From contig VZRS01000218.1 in NCBI GenBank assembly GCA_013398055.1, forward strand, positions 116,152 to 180,151: 64,000 nt of DNA. Direction: 5' to 3'. Made by a program: the position numbers and the translations under genes. This stretch comes from Ifrita kowaldi (taxonomy: Eukaryota; Chordata; Aves; Passeriformes; Cinclosomatidae). Positions 21,561-33,135 of the stretch are shown here, piece after piece; within the stretch, counting starts at the first letter, position 1; each line of letters begins with the position of its first letter. Below the pieces are notes generated by a model that did not search any database, was not told the DNA's origin, and saw only the letters and a list, made by a program, of their open reading frames with translations.

Positions 21561-22452
21561 GCCAGCCGGCATCAGCTGCCTCCTCCCCGCAGAGCTGACA
21601 AGGCTCACGGACTGAAACCCACGATTCCTTGCAAAACAGACTGGAATAGGATGATAAATTGAAAAAGTCTGCAAGTTAATTTGTACCAGCCTTTAATTAC
21701 ATTCCTTTCTAGAGGTTTCCCTTTATTATTGTCTCGGTGTCAGGGATAAATTGAAAGTTATTCCAAGTGCATCCCCCTAATAACAGGCACAGCTCTGAGA
21801 GCATTTGCCCAGAGAAGCTGTGGCGGCCCCTGGATCCCTGAAGTGTCCAGGGCCAGCTTGGACAGGGCCTGGAGCACTCTGGGATAGTGGGAGGTGTCCC
21901 TGCCCATGGAACTGGATGGGCATTGAGGTCCTTTCCAGCCCAAACTATTCTGGGATTCTATGGAAACCTCCTTTTGGGAAACCTCAGGCTCCAGGAATCA
22001 GATTTTAGGCAAGAGTGCTTGTAGGAAGCTACCACTGCTTTCTGCTGCTGTTGGGGCATTTGGGGCCAGGGAAACCCCGAGAGCAATAATTAAAGCTTAA
22101 AAAAAAAGTGAATTACAACAGCCATGCTGGATGAAAACATTAAATAAGTGACAGAGAAATACACTGCTCTCGAAGCCATGCTGGTCTGAAACTGAAACTG
22201 CTCACTGCTCTTCCGTCCTTTTTCACATTTATTTCATTTGTTTAGGGCCTACTTTCTATAATTCCTGGTTGGAGAACACCCATTACCTGTCTGTTCATGA
22301 AGCCAGGACCCACCCAGGCTCGTACCTGGTGCTTTCCCAAGTCCAAGTTAAGTTTGGCATCTCTCTGCCAGCATCCTTCTCCACCGAGCCGTCACCATCC
22401 TCATCATGCCTGGACCATCACGGCAACACAAACACCTAAAAGGACTCTCCAA
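21561..22452. repeat. Right copy of contig-end duplication 2
   Basis: Matches 20668-21559 with one mismatch (G at 22386). It continues into unique sequence at 22453 (tgctccaaaaaacc), whereas the left copy ends at the gap, so this is the copy with intact right-hand context. Confidence 0.9.
21801..21963 (+). mobile_element. CR1 LINE 3' fragment (copy 2 of assembly duplicate)
   Basis: The same CR1 insertion as 20908-21070, shifted by 893 bp. It should not be counted as an independent transposition. Confidence 0.92.
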
Positions 22453-22559
22453 TGCTCCAAAAAACCCCTGCTGCTGCATGGAATGAAGCAGCGCGGGAGA
22501 GAGGCAGAGTGCGGCAATACTGAGGGCAAGGACACGGCTGGGGCAGAGCTGTTGCTGGT

Positions 22560-23010
22560 TCCCCCCACAGGGGACAGAAATATCCCCATTTGTGTAAATA
22601 CAGCCTTAGTCAACAGGGCGACAAATCCGTACAGAGATAAATGTCACCCGCTGACGTCAGTGCCACAGCAACCTAATCAAAGTACAGCCTTCAGCTATTT
22701 TTAAACCCCAGTTAAAGTGTTTTTCTTTAAAAAGGAAAAAAAATATTGTTAAAACCCATCTTAAAAAAAAAAGAACCAAAAAACCCCTTTGAAAAATAAA
22801 TGTATTTAGCAGTAAAACAGAGCTGAAATATTTATTTCTCTCTGGTGCTGTGGCCATACAGGCGAAGCTTTACCCGAGCCCGAAACTCGCTGTTCCATCT
22901 GATGTGTCAGTGCACTAGAAAGCAAAAGATAAGGATTTGGGAAAGCGAACACATCAGATTGGCACTGGCCTTTGTATTGGAAATTTACCCAGACAGGTTA
23001 AAAATAACAC
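22560..23010. promoter_or_regulatory. CNE-like tract with CRE, TCF/LEF and MEF2 sites
   Basis: A full palindromic CRE TGACGTCA (22652-22659), a TCF/LEF ATCAAAG (22676-22682) and a MEF2-like CTATTTTTAA (22695-22704) lie within 53 bp. AT-rich sequence follows, then a further GATAAG-containing tract (22920-22990). The region is free of CR1. An activity-responsive or developmental enhancer is a reasonable inference but untested. Confidence 0.4.
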
Positions 23011-23542
23011 GGGGAGCGCTGGGAGCCATGCTGAAGGTCGCTCTCGGCGGAGCTGCTGTTTTTGTACTACGAGCTGCCGGTGACACGTGACTGCCACTGC
23101 CAGGATTTGTGTCCCCACACACGCCGGGATCCCCTGGCTCACGGTGACGGTCACGGAGGCTGCTCGGCACCAACGCGGCAGGGCCACGGCAGAGAGGCCG
23201 AGCCCAGCACTTCCTCCATGGACCCGTTTTCCTTCTCAAAACCAGTCCTCTGTGACTGACACTGAAAGGAGTCGCTCCTGCCTGCTGGCCAGCAGCCCCG
23301 TTCTGCATTCCCATGGTTTTAAGGCCCACTGCAGCAGGACCCGGTGTCAGCAACACGGCAGCGTTCACACGGAGCTCAGCACAGAGCTTCAACCTTCAGG
23401 CCTTGCAGAGCTCAGCGAGGAGAGAGGAGCACCCACACCTTTGCAGGAGAGCTGGGCAAACGTCCACCGTGACCAGCCTGAGGGGATGTTCTCCATGGTG
23501 ACCATGTCTGGGCTCTCCGTGGTCTCCACTTAGAAAGAAACC
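23011..23542. other. Non-coding, nothing recognised
   Basis: GC-richer sequence with scattered CpG. The frames here have no recognisable domain. Confidence 0.4.
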
Positions 23543-23886
23543 ACAGAATCCTCAAGGTTGGAAGAGGCCTTCAAGATCACCCAGTCCAAACACCCACACA
23601 GCACCACCGTAATCCCCCCTTAGTGATATCCCCAAGTGTTTCCAGAATGCTTCCAGAGACTCCACCACCTCCCTGGGCAATTTATTGCAGTGCCTGACCA
23701 CTCTTTCAGTGATTTTTTTTTTTCTAATATCCAATCTGAATGTCCCCTGGTGCAGCTTGAGGCCACCTCCTCTCATCCTTTCACTTGAGGCACGGCAGAA
23801 GAGCCCGACTCCCACTTCACCGCAACTTCTTGTCAGGTACTTGTAGACAGCAATGAGGTCCCCCCTGAGCCTCCTCTTCTCCAGAA
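23543..23886 (-). mobile_element. CR1 LINE 3' fragment
   Basis: Antisense CR1 of about 345 bp. It starts 'ccacagaatcctcaaggttg', includes 'tgatatccccaagtgtttcc', a T10 run (23711-23722) in place of the usual 'aagaaat', 'ctaatatccaatctgaatgt' and 'ggtcccccctgagcctcctc'. It marks the left edge of an 11-kb stretch almost free of CR1. Confidence 0.94.
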
Positions 23887-24579
23887 TGGGAGTTGGGAAG
23901 GAAGCAATTCCAGCTGGGAACACCTGATTCTGGACTTCACAGGTGCAAGAGGCTCCACTGCTTCCTTGCAGTTGTGAAGTCTTCTACAAGTGCTTCATGT
24001 GGGGGAAAAGTGTCTCCAACAGTTAAATCTTCAGTTGAAGCTCAGGCTCCACAGGGAACTTGCAGAAGTCACTCCTGGGTGTTGGCAGAGCTGAGCAGTG
24101 ACCACCTACAATGCACCCAAGTCCTCTTTCCATGCTGTCCTTGAAAGGAGAGGTGGCATGGGTTGGATGCTGTTGGGAATGGCTGGCAGCAAGCGCTCAC
24201 ACTGATCTCTTCCCCTTGTTTGCTGGTTTTAAAGGAAGAAACTTGCTGTTTAGGAGGAGCAAGAATCCTTAATTCTTCCTTTATCTGGAACGTGCAACTG
24301 ATTTAAGGATTCTTGAAGTTATCTGTACTTAACAAGGGGGTGCCTGAAACAGGTTCTGCTCCCATGGAAAAACAGGATCTCCAGCCCCTGCAGCCTCATC
24401 CAAGCCCAAACTCCACCAGCAAGGTTCTGCTGGGCTTCCGAGCTTCACTGGACAGAAGGAAATAAATCTTCAGCAGCAAAAGCACAAACATCAGCGCAGG
24501 AGGGTGAAAAACACGAGGGAAGGGAAGAGGAAAATTCCCGTCAGCTCCCACTCGGTGAGATCACACACACGCCTCGACT
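23887..24579. other. Non-coding, nothing recognised
   Basis: Balanced sequence without identifiable repeats or exons. Confidence 0.45.
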
Positions 24580-25390
24580 CGTGAAGATGCACATGAAGAC
24601 CAAGACAGACGTGCATCGATCCCTCTCTCAACCCAGGGCTTGCCTTATTTAATGGGATACAGCAGAGATAAACCTCCGGGATAAACCAGCGGTGGAAGAA
24701 TCCATTTCCCCACCAGAGAGAATCAATGATTATCCATTTTCCCTTTTATCCTCCTCGTCGCACGGCGAATTGGAGCAAACGAGCTAACTGCAGCTCCCAT
24801 CTGCTCCCCTCCCAGATGTTCCTCCAGCCCCGGCATCCCCGGCAGAGCCCGCACCAAACCTGGCCTGATGGGATTCTCTTGCCAAATTTAAACATGACAA
24901 GCAAAGCAGCTTCCCTTGGAATGCTAAATGTAGTGCAGCTTGACCGTGTAACCCACAGAGCCGGACATGCGGAGTGGCTCTCCCGGGACTCGGGAGTTGT
25001 GTCCAGCTCATTTCAAGTTGGGAATACGCTGGCTCGTGGATCTGGAGTAGCACACAGGCTCTAATTACATAAAAGAACACAAGTACAGAATAACAAAGTC
25101 TTTAAGCAAGAGCCATGCTGAGAGCTCCGAGGTTCCCCGCAGCACTCTCCCAAATAAAACCCCACATTCGGGGAGGGGAGAAGGAACACAAAGTGCATTT
25201 ACTGTAACACTCGCAGATGAAAAATTGTAATTGCTCTGCCTTGACATCTGGTTTCTATTTCGCTCCCATTCTATCAGGTTACATAACAAACAGATGATGC
25301 ACCAGAGCCCCGGAGTTCTTCGGCAAGTCTTGTGCGGATTTGGTGTTTACATTCCTCGGCATAAAAATTCGAGCTATGCCACACACACAC
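24580..25390. promoter_or_regulatory. Long CNE-like tract with paired GATA words
   Basis: About 800 bp free of repeats with regulatory texture. The word GATAAACC is directly repeated (24668-24675 and 24681-24688), followed by 'caatgattatccattttccc', 'ggctctaattacataaaag' and 'aaaattgtaattgctctgcc'. A short (AC)n tract at 25380-25391 marks its right edge. No coding signal is seen. Confidence 0.4.
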
Positions 25391-28190
25391 AGGCATGTTC
25401 GAGGCAGACAGAGCGCTCGGAGACAAACGAGCAGCCTGCAGAGGAAAAGTGAGGCTGATTGGGGAGTGTGGGCGTGTTTTTTTCAGAGAAGATTCCGTAC
25501 AGAAAATCCTCCACTGTCCCGATCCAGTTCGGGAATTGAGCCTGCACTCGGCGGCGCTCGCAGCTGTGCAGACGGAGTTTATAGGAGCGAGCCACAGGGA
25601 ACACACCGAGCTTACAGCCGGGCGAAACACTCGGGTGAAGCCAGTGCCAGATTTAATGATGCAAACACAAATTCCACCCTGCCCTGTTATCTAATGGAGT
25701 GTGACCTCCGGGGCCTTCCTCCACCTTCTCATTTGGGGTTTTGGGTTTTTTTTTAACAAAATGGCACTTTTCACTCACTTCTGCTGTCACAGTGATTCAC
25801 CGCCTCGAGAGCGCATGGCCAGCGCTGGACCTCAGGCATCCACTCCGCTGACCCTGTCCCCAGACACCACAGGCTTTCTTCTGAGTCAACAGCACGTCCT
25901 TCCTCGGCAGCAATTCAGGAAGTCGTGCAGTACTAATAAAGCTGACTCAGCTGAGCACAGGTCCCACAGAATCCCTCTCCCCTCCCCAAAACACTGGCAC
26001 GCAGGAGTGAGCACACCAAGAGCTGGAGAATCATGGAGTTTGTGATGCTCCAGCGCTTCTCTCTCCAGTTCGATCTGGAATAACCCTGAATTATTCTCAA
26101 GTCCAATACTAATGGGAAATTTTGTTCACAAAGGATTTTCTATGGTTCACACAAACAGCGAGTGTCCCCAAACTTTAAATCACCCTCAAGGTTCTCCTTG
26201 CACATTTAATTGCCAGCTTGGCCTTCTTTACCTTCACTTCTTGGGCCAGCAAAAGCACCAATTATCAAGCACCAAAACAGCCAGAATTATAAACTCATCT
26301 CACATATTATTTTATACTCTGTACTCATTTTGGGCTCTCTGTTTTGCTTCACAGAGGCCATAAACACCTCGTGCTTGTCATTGTCAGGCAGGACACTGGT
26401 CCAGGTCAACATTCAGCTTCCTCAGGTACAACCCACTCTAGGACTGGATTTATACCTTCAGGAGAGACCAGTTCCCACTGGGACTTGCCAACCTCACCAC
26501 CACGGGTTATTTTTGAAGGAAGCAAACAGGAGACCCTCTTCCAGCTACACCCCAAGGGTGTAAAATGTGTCCTGAAAGAGGGTACAAGATCCCCGTACTG
26601 TGTTTGGGAAACACCTGCCAAGGCTCCCCACGGATGGGACCTCTCTGAGCAGGAGGTCACTGACATTTCAGCTGGAGCCAAATATAATAAAATAAATAAT
26701 AAAAGCCCTGATGGACATTGCTGCAATGCCTGCCGATTTCCAAAGGCCAGTGGCTGGCTTTTCTCCTCACACTATCCCCACACAACTCTGCACACAGCCA
26801 CGCGCCGTGCTGCGAGGATGGCACCAGAAGCAGTGCAGGCATTAGCCACGGGCAGGCAAGTGGAAAAATGCTCCACAACACCAGTTTTCAGGAGGCCTGT
26901 TCCTCAGGTACCACAGGTTTGCTGCCAGCTCAGACAAATACAACAGCAAAAAAAGGACATTTTCCATGTCAGAGATCCCCTTCTGGCCACGTCTTAACAA
27001 TTAAGCACCAAGAAAGCAATTAATAGTATTGACTTAGAAGGAACACACAGCACTAGGTGCATTCCCCTCCTTACCAGGAGGTGTTTTTCCCTCTGTTTCC
27101 ACCCTGGCCTAGGTTCCTAGAAAGCCCACAAAGCAGCAGCTTAGGGGAAGAAAGAAGGGAAAAGCAAAAAAATAAAGGAAAAAAATCTAACCAAACAATG
27201 CCACCTCCCATTACAAAACTCCAACAACTAAAATATTTCATGTGTCCCAAGGAAATTCCATGAAAACTAAGCACGGAGGACAAGAGCAAGGAGCAGAGGC
27301 AGGGTTGCTGTAGCCAACAGCCCCAGCACTGACACCTCAAGGGAGGGCAGTTCCTTACTCCAGGACATAACTTTACACCTACCCACACTTTGCTGCTCTT
27401 CTTCAAGCATCCAAATTAATGTGTTTATTCTGCCATTTCACCTCAGAAGAAGTGAATCAGAGATCCTCAGGTGGCCACCCACTGAAACACATCAGGATCT
27501 AGTCCGGGCTGACGGGATGTTTATAGCTGGTGAAGGAGTTCGTGGATTGTGCTTCGGATACCTCCTCCTGCTGCTGGGGGGCAACCCAGGCAGCACAGGG
27601 GTCCTCTCCAAAACCAGCACACAGCCCAGTCAAAAGAGGTCCTGGAGTGTGCCAAGAGCAGAACAGGGAACCCCACAGGGAGGCCGAGGGATGTGGAGAA
27701 GAGCTTTAGTTCCATGCTTCCCAACAGCTGTCTTTGGAGCAGCAAGCGACACTGTGAGCAAAGGGACTGCAAGACTCTGACTCGCTCAGAGGCCAAGATG
27801 GAAAAGCTGTTCCTCCAGCACCAAAAATTTTAAGTGCTTATTCATCCCTGCTTGTCATCTGTAAGCAAACTACTCCTCCATTCACTACAGACTGGCAGAA
27901 TGCAAAGGCGTAGCGCAGGAGCCTTCTCTTTTACTATTATAAACGATGCTATTTTTGCCTTTGAGCCTCCGGTATCACAAATCCCACATCCTTCACATGC
28001 CTCACCCCGGCTCCCTGCGCTCTGCCATTGTGTCTCCCCGAGCTGGAGGTGTTTTCCTGCCGTGGCTTCACCTGCTGAGAGCAGAGCCGTGCCACGTGTA
28101 CAACCTCTCATTGGGAGCCTCTCATGGGCCAATTAATGCAGAGCCACACGTGGCCAGCGAGCCCCAGCCCCGTGTGTGCTGCACCCCCTG
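25391..28190. other. Repeat-poor non-coding region
   Basis: Nearly 3 kb without any identifiable CR1, other transposon or credible exon. A T9 run occurs near 25747. An AATAAAATAAATAATAAAA block sits at 26688-26704. Some parts, for example 25480-25700 with scattered CpG, could be conserved, but I see no distinctive motif. Confidence 0.4.
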
Positions 28191-28300
28191 AGCTTTTGGC
28201 ACTGATGGCCCCTCTGGCCACCAGGGACGAGCTGCCACGGCCGCGCCAGGCACCGCCGGCCGCCCCAAACCCGGCGCACGCCCTCGTCCTGCCCTCTCAG
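28191..28300. promoter_or_regulatory. Small CpG-dense patch
   Basis: A short burst of CpG ('ccacggccgcgccaggcacc', 'gccggccgccccaaacccgg') in a CpG-poor setting. It is too short for a standard CpG island and no promoter motif is seen. Confidence 0.3.
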
Positions 28301-28799
28301 CTCTTCCCACCAGCACCAAGTTTTCCCTTCTGCCAGACAAAACATCACCCAGCTGCCAGCACGAGGCTGGGCTGGCACGGCCAAGGGCACTCAGCAGAGG
28401 TCAGCAGCTCCAAGAAGCTGCACAGTGAATCCAGGCATGGCATGCTCGGGGTGATCCCTCATTAGGTGTCGCAGCGTTTGTCATCCTGCACCCACAGCAG
28501 CATTTCTGAGCCCAGGACTGAGGGGGAAAACACCTCACACAGCTCAATTCCATTTTCCCAGCATCTGAAAAGGGGGCTTGAGCTGAAATTACGATTTGGG
28601 GACCAGAGACAGCGCAGCTCAAATGCCTCTGACTGCACGCAAGGCCTGAGCCAGGAGATATGGAAGCTCAGAGTCAGAAATGTTCTAATTAAAGGACTCA
28701 GTGGAAGCGGCCGGCAGCCTCCACCGGTTTCAGTTTGGGAGGAGAAACATCCCGGACAGATTTTTCCTCCCTGCATCTTCCCTGTGCACAAAGGTATCC
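28301..28799. other. Non-coding, nothing recognised
   Basis: Unique-looking sequence leading into the CNE-like tract at 28.8 kb. Confidence 0.4.
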
Positions 28800-29110
28800 T
28801 CAGTCAGGGAAATCATTAACTTGGAAGAGGCAGAGCGGTAAATAACGTGGATCCAAGCAGATAAATCATGCAGAATTTGCCAATACCGAGAATATATTAA
28901 CAAACCAAGATGTTATTAACAACTTGCAAATGTGACAAAAGCAGTGAAGCTTGCAGACACGCTGAAAACACAGGCTTGGTGGGAAACAGTAAGAAAAAAT
29001 ATTAGAGGAGCGAACACTGAGCATTCTGCCTCTGTCAGAATCTCTGAAAGCTGTCGGTGAGATGGTATCTTTGCCAGATACAATCTCACCAACAACGGTT
29101 CCTAAACACT
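28800..29110. promoter_or_regulatory. CNE-like tract ending in a GATA-containing inverted repeat
   Basis: AT-rich, repeat-free sequence with 'gcagataaatcatgcag', 'gagaatatattaacaaacc' and 'gatgttattaacaacttgc'. It ends in an inverted repeat: arms 29056-29070 and 29076-29090 pair at 14 of 15 positions around a 5-base loop (ttgcc), each arm carrying one GATA core (TATCT and AGATA). It could be a palindromic GATA-factor site, or a hairpin if transcribed. Confidence 0.42.
29056..29090. repeat. Inverted repeat, 15-bp arms, 5-bp loop
   Basis: The left arm reads ggtgagatggtatct. The reverse complement of the right arm reads ggtgagattgtatct, one mismatch at position 9. Partial pairing continues outside the arms with several mismatches. 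The size is too small for a typical pre-miRNA unless the flanks pair. No direct target-site duplication suggests a transposon. Confidence 0.85.
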
Positions 29111-29598
29111 ACCTGTTGCTTCTTACTGCAAAATAAAAAGTTGAAGGTTTTGGGGCATGAAAAACCCACTGCAGTCCAAAAGAAATAGTCCCACAGGTGT
29201 TTCCTGCAAGAGGAAAAGGAGTTTCTATCGTGACAGGACTCACCTCCCAGCACAAGTGTGTCTCATACCTCTGCCTGCTCAAGCCACAAATGTTTATGTG
29301 CCTAAACCAGCTACTACATCATTATTTCTGAATAAAAACAAACTCCTTCTGCAGAGCTCCCTGGCTTCAGCAGCCTGAAATGCCAAACGAGACACCACAG
29401 CCATGCTCCTTCATCCCAACTCACCTTCCCCAGCAGGGAGGGCTCATCCCACAGCAGAGCCAGGCTGCGGCCGCTACAGAACGCAGCTCTAGGGACTGGT
29501 GGCTCCTGAAGGGATTCTCCTGCCTGCCTCGACTGAAGAAAGCAGCTCCAACAGTGAAGTACAAACCAAACCAGGAAGGAAACAATGAATTTTGGAGT
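29111..29598. other. Non-coding, nothing recognised
   Basis: No repeat family or exon is recognised. Confidence 0.4.
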
Positions 29599-29680
29599 CC
29601 ACATGTTTGTCTGAACACTTCCAGGGATGGCGACTCCACTGAGCTGCCTGTTCCAGTGCTTTACAAGGAAAAATTTGACC
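29599..29680 (-). mobile_element. CR1 LINE scrap
   Basis: Antisense interior CR1 piece: 'tctgaacacttccagggatg', 'gcgactccactgagctgcct', 'gttccagtgctttacaagg'. It is the only CR1 I can identify between 23.9 and 34.8 kb. Confidence 0.7.
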
Positions 29681-30940
29681 TCAGGCACAAAGGAAGTCAA
29701 AGACTTCTCGATGTGTGATGGGAAGCCCAGAGAGCTCCCAGAACCAGCCCTCAGCACCCCATGCCCCAGCCTGATCAGTGGGGGTGGGGGATCTCCAGCT
29801 CTGCAGCGCCCAGCTCCTGGGAAGAAGGAGAAGCCAAGCACGGCCTGAGCTGACACAGCTTCCCTCAGCAGCTACAGGTCTGTCTTCAACCCCTGCCCAT
29901 CACTCGCTGCCCACAGCACCCACGCTGCTGCCCTGTTCAGAGGCACGCCACACACCTGAGAGACGGGGAAATGAGTGTGTGAGGGCGATCAGCAGGCTCC
30001 AGCACCCCGACCCCACACCAGGCTGGGGAAAAGCCCAGCCCCAGCCCAGCATGACCCTAAGGAATAAGCTCTGGCCAGTTCAGACAGGAGGAGCCTGGGC
30101 AGGCACACGGCTGAGCGGCAGCGCAGCCACATAAGGGGAGCGGGAGCTGCTCTGTGCCCGCTGCAGAGCCAAAACACCACCCTGGCACCAACACCAACGC
30201 CTGCCTTGCTGAGAAACGAGGGGAAAGCCCTCGCAGCCTGCACCCCGACACAGGCACGGGCAGGCAGCTGCCAGAAAGCCCCGGTGACACAGCCACCGCT
30301 GCCTTTGCTGCAGCCTCGAGGCCTGGCGGCTCCCCCAGCACCGCCTCGCAGACGGGGGGAACACACCGACAGGGAAACGCTCCCAAACCTGTACAGCCAC
30401 TCTGAGCCCCAAGCTCGAAGGGGGAAAAGGGCAGGGGGGATACTCTTCACAAGCATTCTGCTTTTTGGCCAAAACATGTGAATCTCTGAGTGAATATCTC
30501 CAGAGAGGAGGAGGAAGGCCAAGGGAACAAGATGAAAAATCCTAGGAAATACCGAGTTTATCAAACCCCCGCATCGGGCCGAGAGCAAGCCATGCTCTCC
30601 TTTCTGGCAAGGCAAATCAACTCTGAGCAGACAGTTTCCTCACCAAAACAGGTGTTCTACCTCTGCAAGTACTTCCAGACCCAAATCACATAGAGGCCTG
30701 CCCTTCCAGGGGCCACCAGAGTTCATCCATTGGCATCCACAGGCTGGCTGTTTTTCCAGGGACAGAAGGAATATGTGCAGAAGTTTGTGACGGAACAAAC
30801 AGTTTGCTTTAGAGCAGCTACAGCTGCTTTCTCAAAATTGGCCAAAATAACTGCTAATTTCATCCACAGGTGGGATATGGAGGAATTTCCCCCCGCTCTT
30901 CCACCAGCAGTTTGTGTTTGTATTTAGATACAGATAAAGA
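29681..30940. other. Non-coding, moderately CpG-containing
   Basis: Mixed GC-rich (29.9-30.4 kb) and balanced sequence. Long open frames on both strands here look like the result of GC-rich, stop-poor composition. None contains a domain I recognise. Confidence 0.4.
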
Positions 30941-30944
30941 GAAT

Positions 30945-30967
30945 AATAAATAAATAAATAAATAAAT
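30945..30967. repeat. (TAAA)n microsatellite
   Basis: About six TAAA units in 'aataataaataaataaataa'. A simple repeat, probably polymorphic. Confidence 0.9.
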
Positions 30968-32090
30968 TTCAGAAACATTTCTAAATCATTCTTATTCTCA
31001 AGTCTGCTCAACTGCTCCATTTAGAGGCAGGGCAGCTGTGGGGGCAGCGATGCCAGTGGGAAGAGGAAGGTGCTCCAGGAAAGCCCAGACAGGGCATTCA
31101 TTCTCCAGGGAGAAACCTCTGGAGCCTGGGAGAACCAGCAGGTTCTATCCCACTCTCTGACTCAGAAGCTGCCAGTGGATCGTCCCAGCCTCACCAGCAG
31201 CTCCCTCAAGCTTCCCTGCAAGAATCCCAGTGCAGAAGGATGACCCATTTCCCAGGTTTCTCACCTCCCCCCCATTTCCAGCAGCATTCAGCACCCGCTT
31301 TGCACAACAGTTGTTCCAGCAAATGGCTTTTGCAGAAAGTTTCTTTCATCTGATGGCTGGAACATCTAAAGATCAAGTCCCTGTTGCCCAATGATTTGGG
31401 CAATCGTTCCCAAAACATCACGTTCTTTTGTGCAACTGCTATCCGCGGTTTCCCCGACAAAAGCAAACACCGGGACTACCAGTAAAAAATAATGAATAAA
31501 AAAAAACGGAGTGCGAGCAAGCAGCTCGAAAAGGAGCCCCTCGAGTGCCGGGAGGTGAAGCAGTGAAATGAGGGCTGGGAGTCACTGAGCAGAGCCCAAA
31601 GGAGGGGTTAAGGACCCCAGCCAGGCACTCTTGGACTTGACCACTCTGCAGCTGCAAAACTGGCAACCTCTGGCCTACTTTGGGGCATGTTAGAGTCCAA
31701 CTGTATTTACGCTGACAGAGACAAGCAAAGGTTGTGACGATTTATTGACGCAAGAGCTATTTTGTGCTCCATGCCAGAAATTAATCAGTGGAGGAGGAGG
31801 AATTCTCTTTAAGCGCTTTGGTGAGCTGCTAAAAACAACAGGCTGAGATCTCCCATGGCAAACACCATCAAAAAGAGAGGGAAAGAAAAAAAAATTAAAA
31901 AGGGCAACTTTCACACAGCAGCTTCTTTAGAAAGACTCAGGAATCAGGCAGTGCCTGAGATGAACTGCCCTGCATAACCTTCCTTGTGAAAAAGAAAATA
32001 CATGAGAGGAATAAATCAGAGCTTTCCCAAACCTCTGTCAACACAACCTGGGGTTGTGTTTGTCCAGATCAACCTGTCTCAAGTATATTT
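30968..32090. other. Non-coding, nothing recognised
   Basis: Balanced to AT-rich sequence with purine runs near 31490-31506 and 31880-31905. No element is recognised. Confidence 0.4.
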
Positions 32091-32122
32091 GGGGGAGGTG
32101 GAGGTGGTGGTGAAGGTGGAGT
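32091..32122. repeat. GGAGGTGGT-like simple repeat
   Basis: A purine/GGT-rich low-complexity stretch (gggggaggtggaggtggtgg followed by tgaaggtgga). Confidence 0.75.
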
Positions 32123-32999
32123 GACCCTGCGAGTTGGCTCTACCTGCTGCAATTCTGGATAAAAAGAAGGAAAGCAGAGGCAACGGTCCCATCACCTCCT
32201 TGAAAGAGTGGCTGCACAGAGCTCCACTTTGAAGGGAAAAAATGAAAAGGAAAAGAAACCTTAATGCAGACTGAAGGAACAGCATCAGCCCTACCTGCCA
32301 AGAAGACATCACGATAAACCTGTCAAGAGTTACGAGCCTGCAGAACAGGCCTTGCACCTGCTGGAAAGGGAAAAAAAAGGAAGAGAAAAACCCATCTAAT
32401 GCCAATCAGATTCCTGCTGCTGGCAGGGAAGAGATGCCAGAGCCCTTCTCCTGGGTTTGGTAAGCTGTGAGGATCACATGCTTCCCCCTGGCAGAGGTTC
32501 CGTGAGACCAGTGGCACCCTAGTTAGAATAAAGCAAGTTCTTGGAAGTTTCAGAGATTTTTCCTGAAGTGACAGACGTCAAGGATTCAGTACTTGGATGG
32601 ACTTGTGGAGTTCGGTGTATGGTCTTTTTACTGTTTTGGATGATTTTATGACCAGAGAAGAGACAGTTGGTCTAGTTCAGGCTTTTATGTCTTCCCACAG
32701 GAGCAGCTCAAGCATTTTCTAGATCAGGAGCGGAAAAAGAAGTTTAAAACCGTTTCTCTTTATAGGCAGCATAAAATAAAGGTCACGGTTAACAGAGGGG
32801 GTTAAGTCTGTTTGAGCAGAAAGTGCAAGTTTTGAATGCTGAAACAGAAGAGCAAAATATAATTCCCAACGGATTATTTTAACATCAGCAGGCTGTAAGG
32901 GTTTCCTGCCCGAAGAACTGTCGGTTGATCGGAACTACTGGAGGCACCTTTCCAGCAGCAGGGAAAGAAACCCTGTGCCCTCAGCTCTCCGAGCAGATA
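32123..32999. other. Non-coding, nothing recognised
   Basis: AT-rich sequence with no repeat family or exon. It passes into CpG-dense DNA at 33.0 kb. Confidence 0.4.
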
Positions 33000-33135
33000 A
33001 CCCGGCCGAGGGAGCGCTCCCCACTCCCAGCTGCCCCCGATTTGCGGTGACCGCGCGGCCGAGGGGCCGCATTGATCCGGGGCCATTGATCACGGGGCGA
33101 AGCCTCGGGCACAAAGGCACCGCGCAGGGGGTCAC
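33000..33135. promoter_or_regulatory. CpG-dense patch with repeated CATTGATC
   Basis: A compact CpG cluster ('aacccggccgagggagcgct', 'ggtgaccgcgcggccgaggg'). CATTGATC occurs twice, at 33070-33077 and 33084-33091. The patch is short (about 135 bp). It could be the core of a regulatory element or of an unannotated TATA-less promoter. No adjacent exon was found. Confidence 0.38.

Noticed and set aside
29989..30615. 208-codon minus-strand frame in GC-rich DNA
   Set aside because: Overlapping open frames on both strands show that composition, not coding constraint, keeps it open. No domain or splice context.
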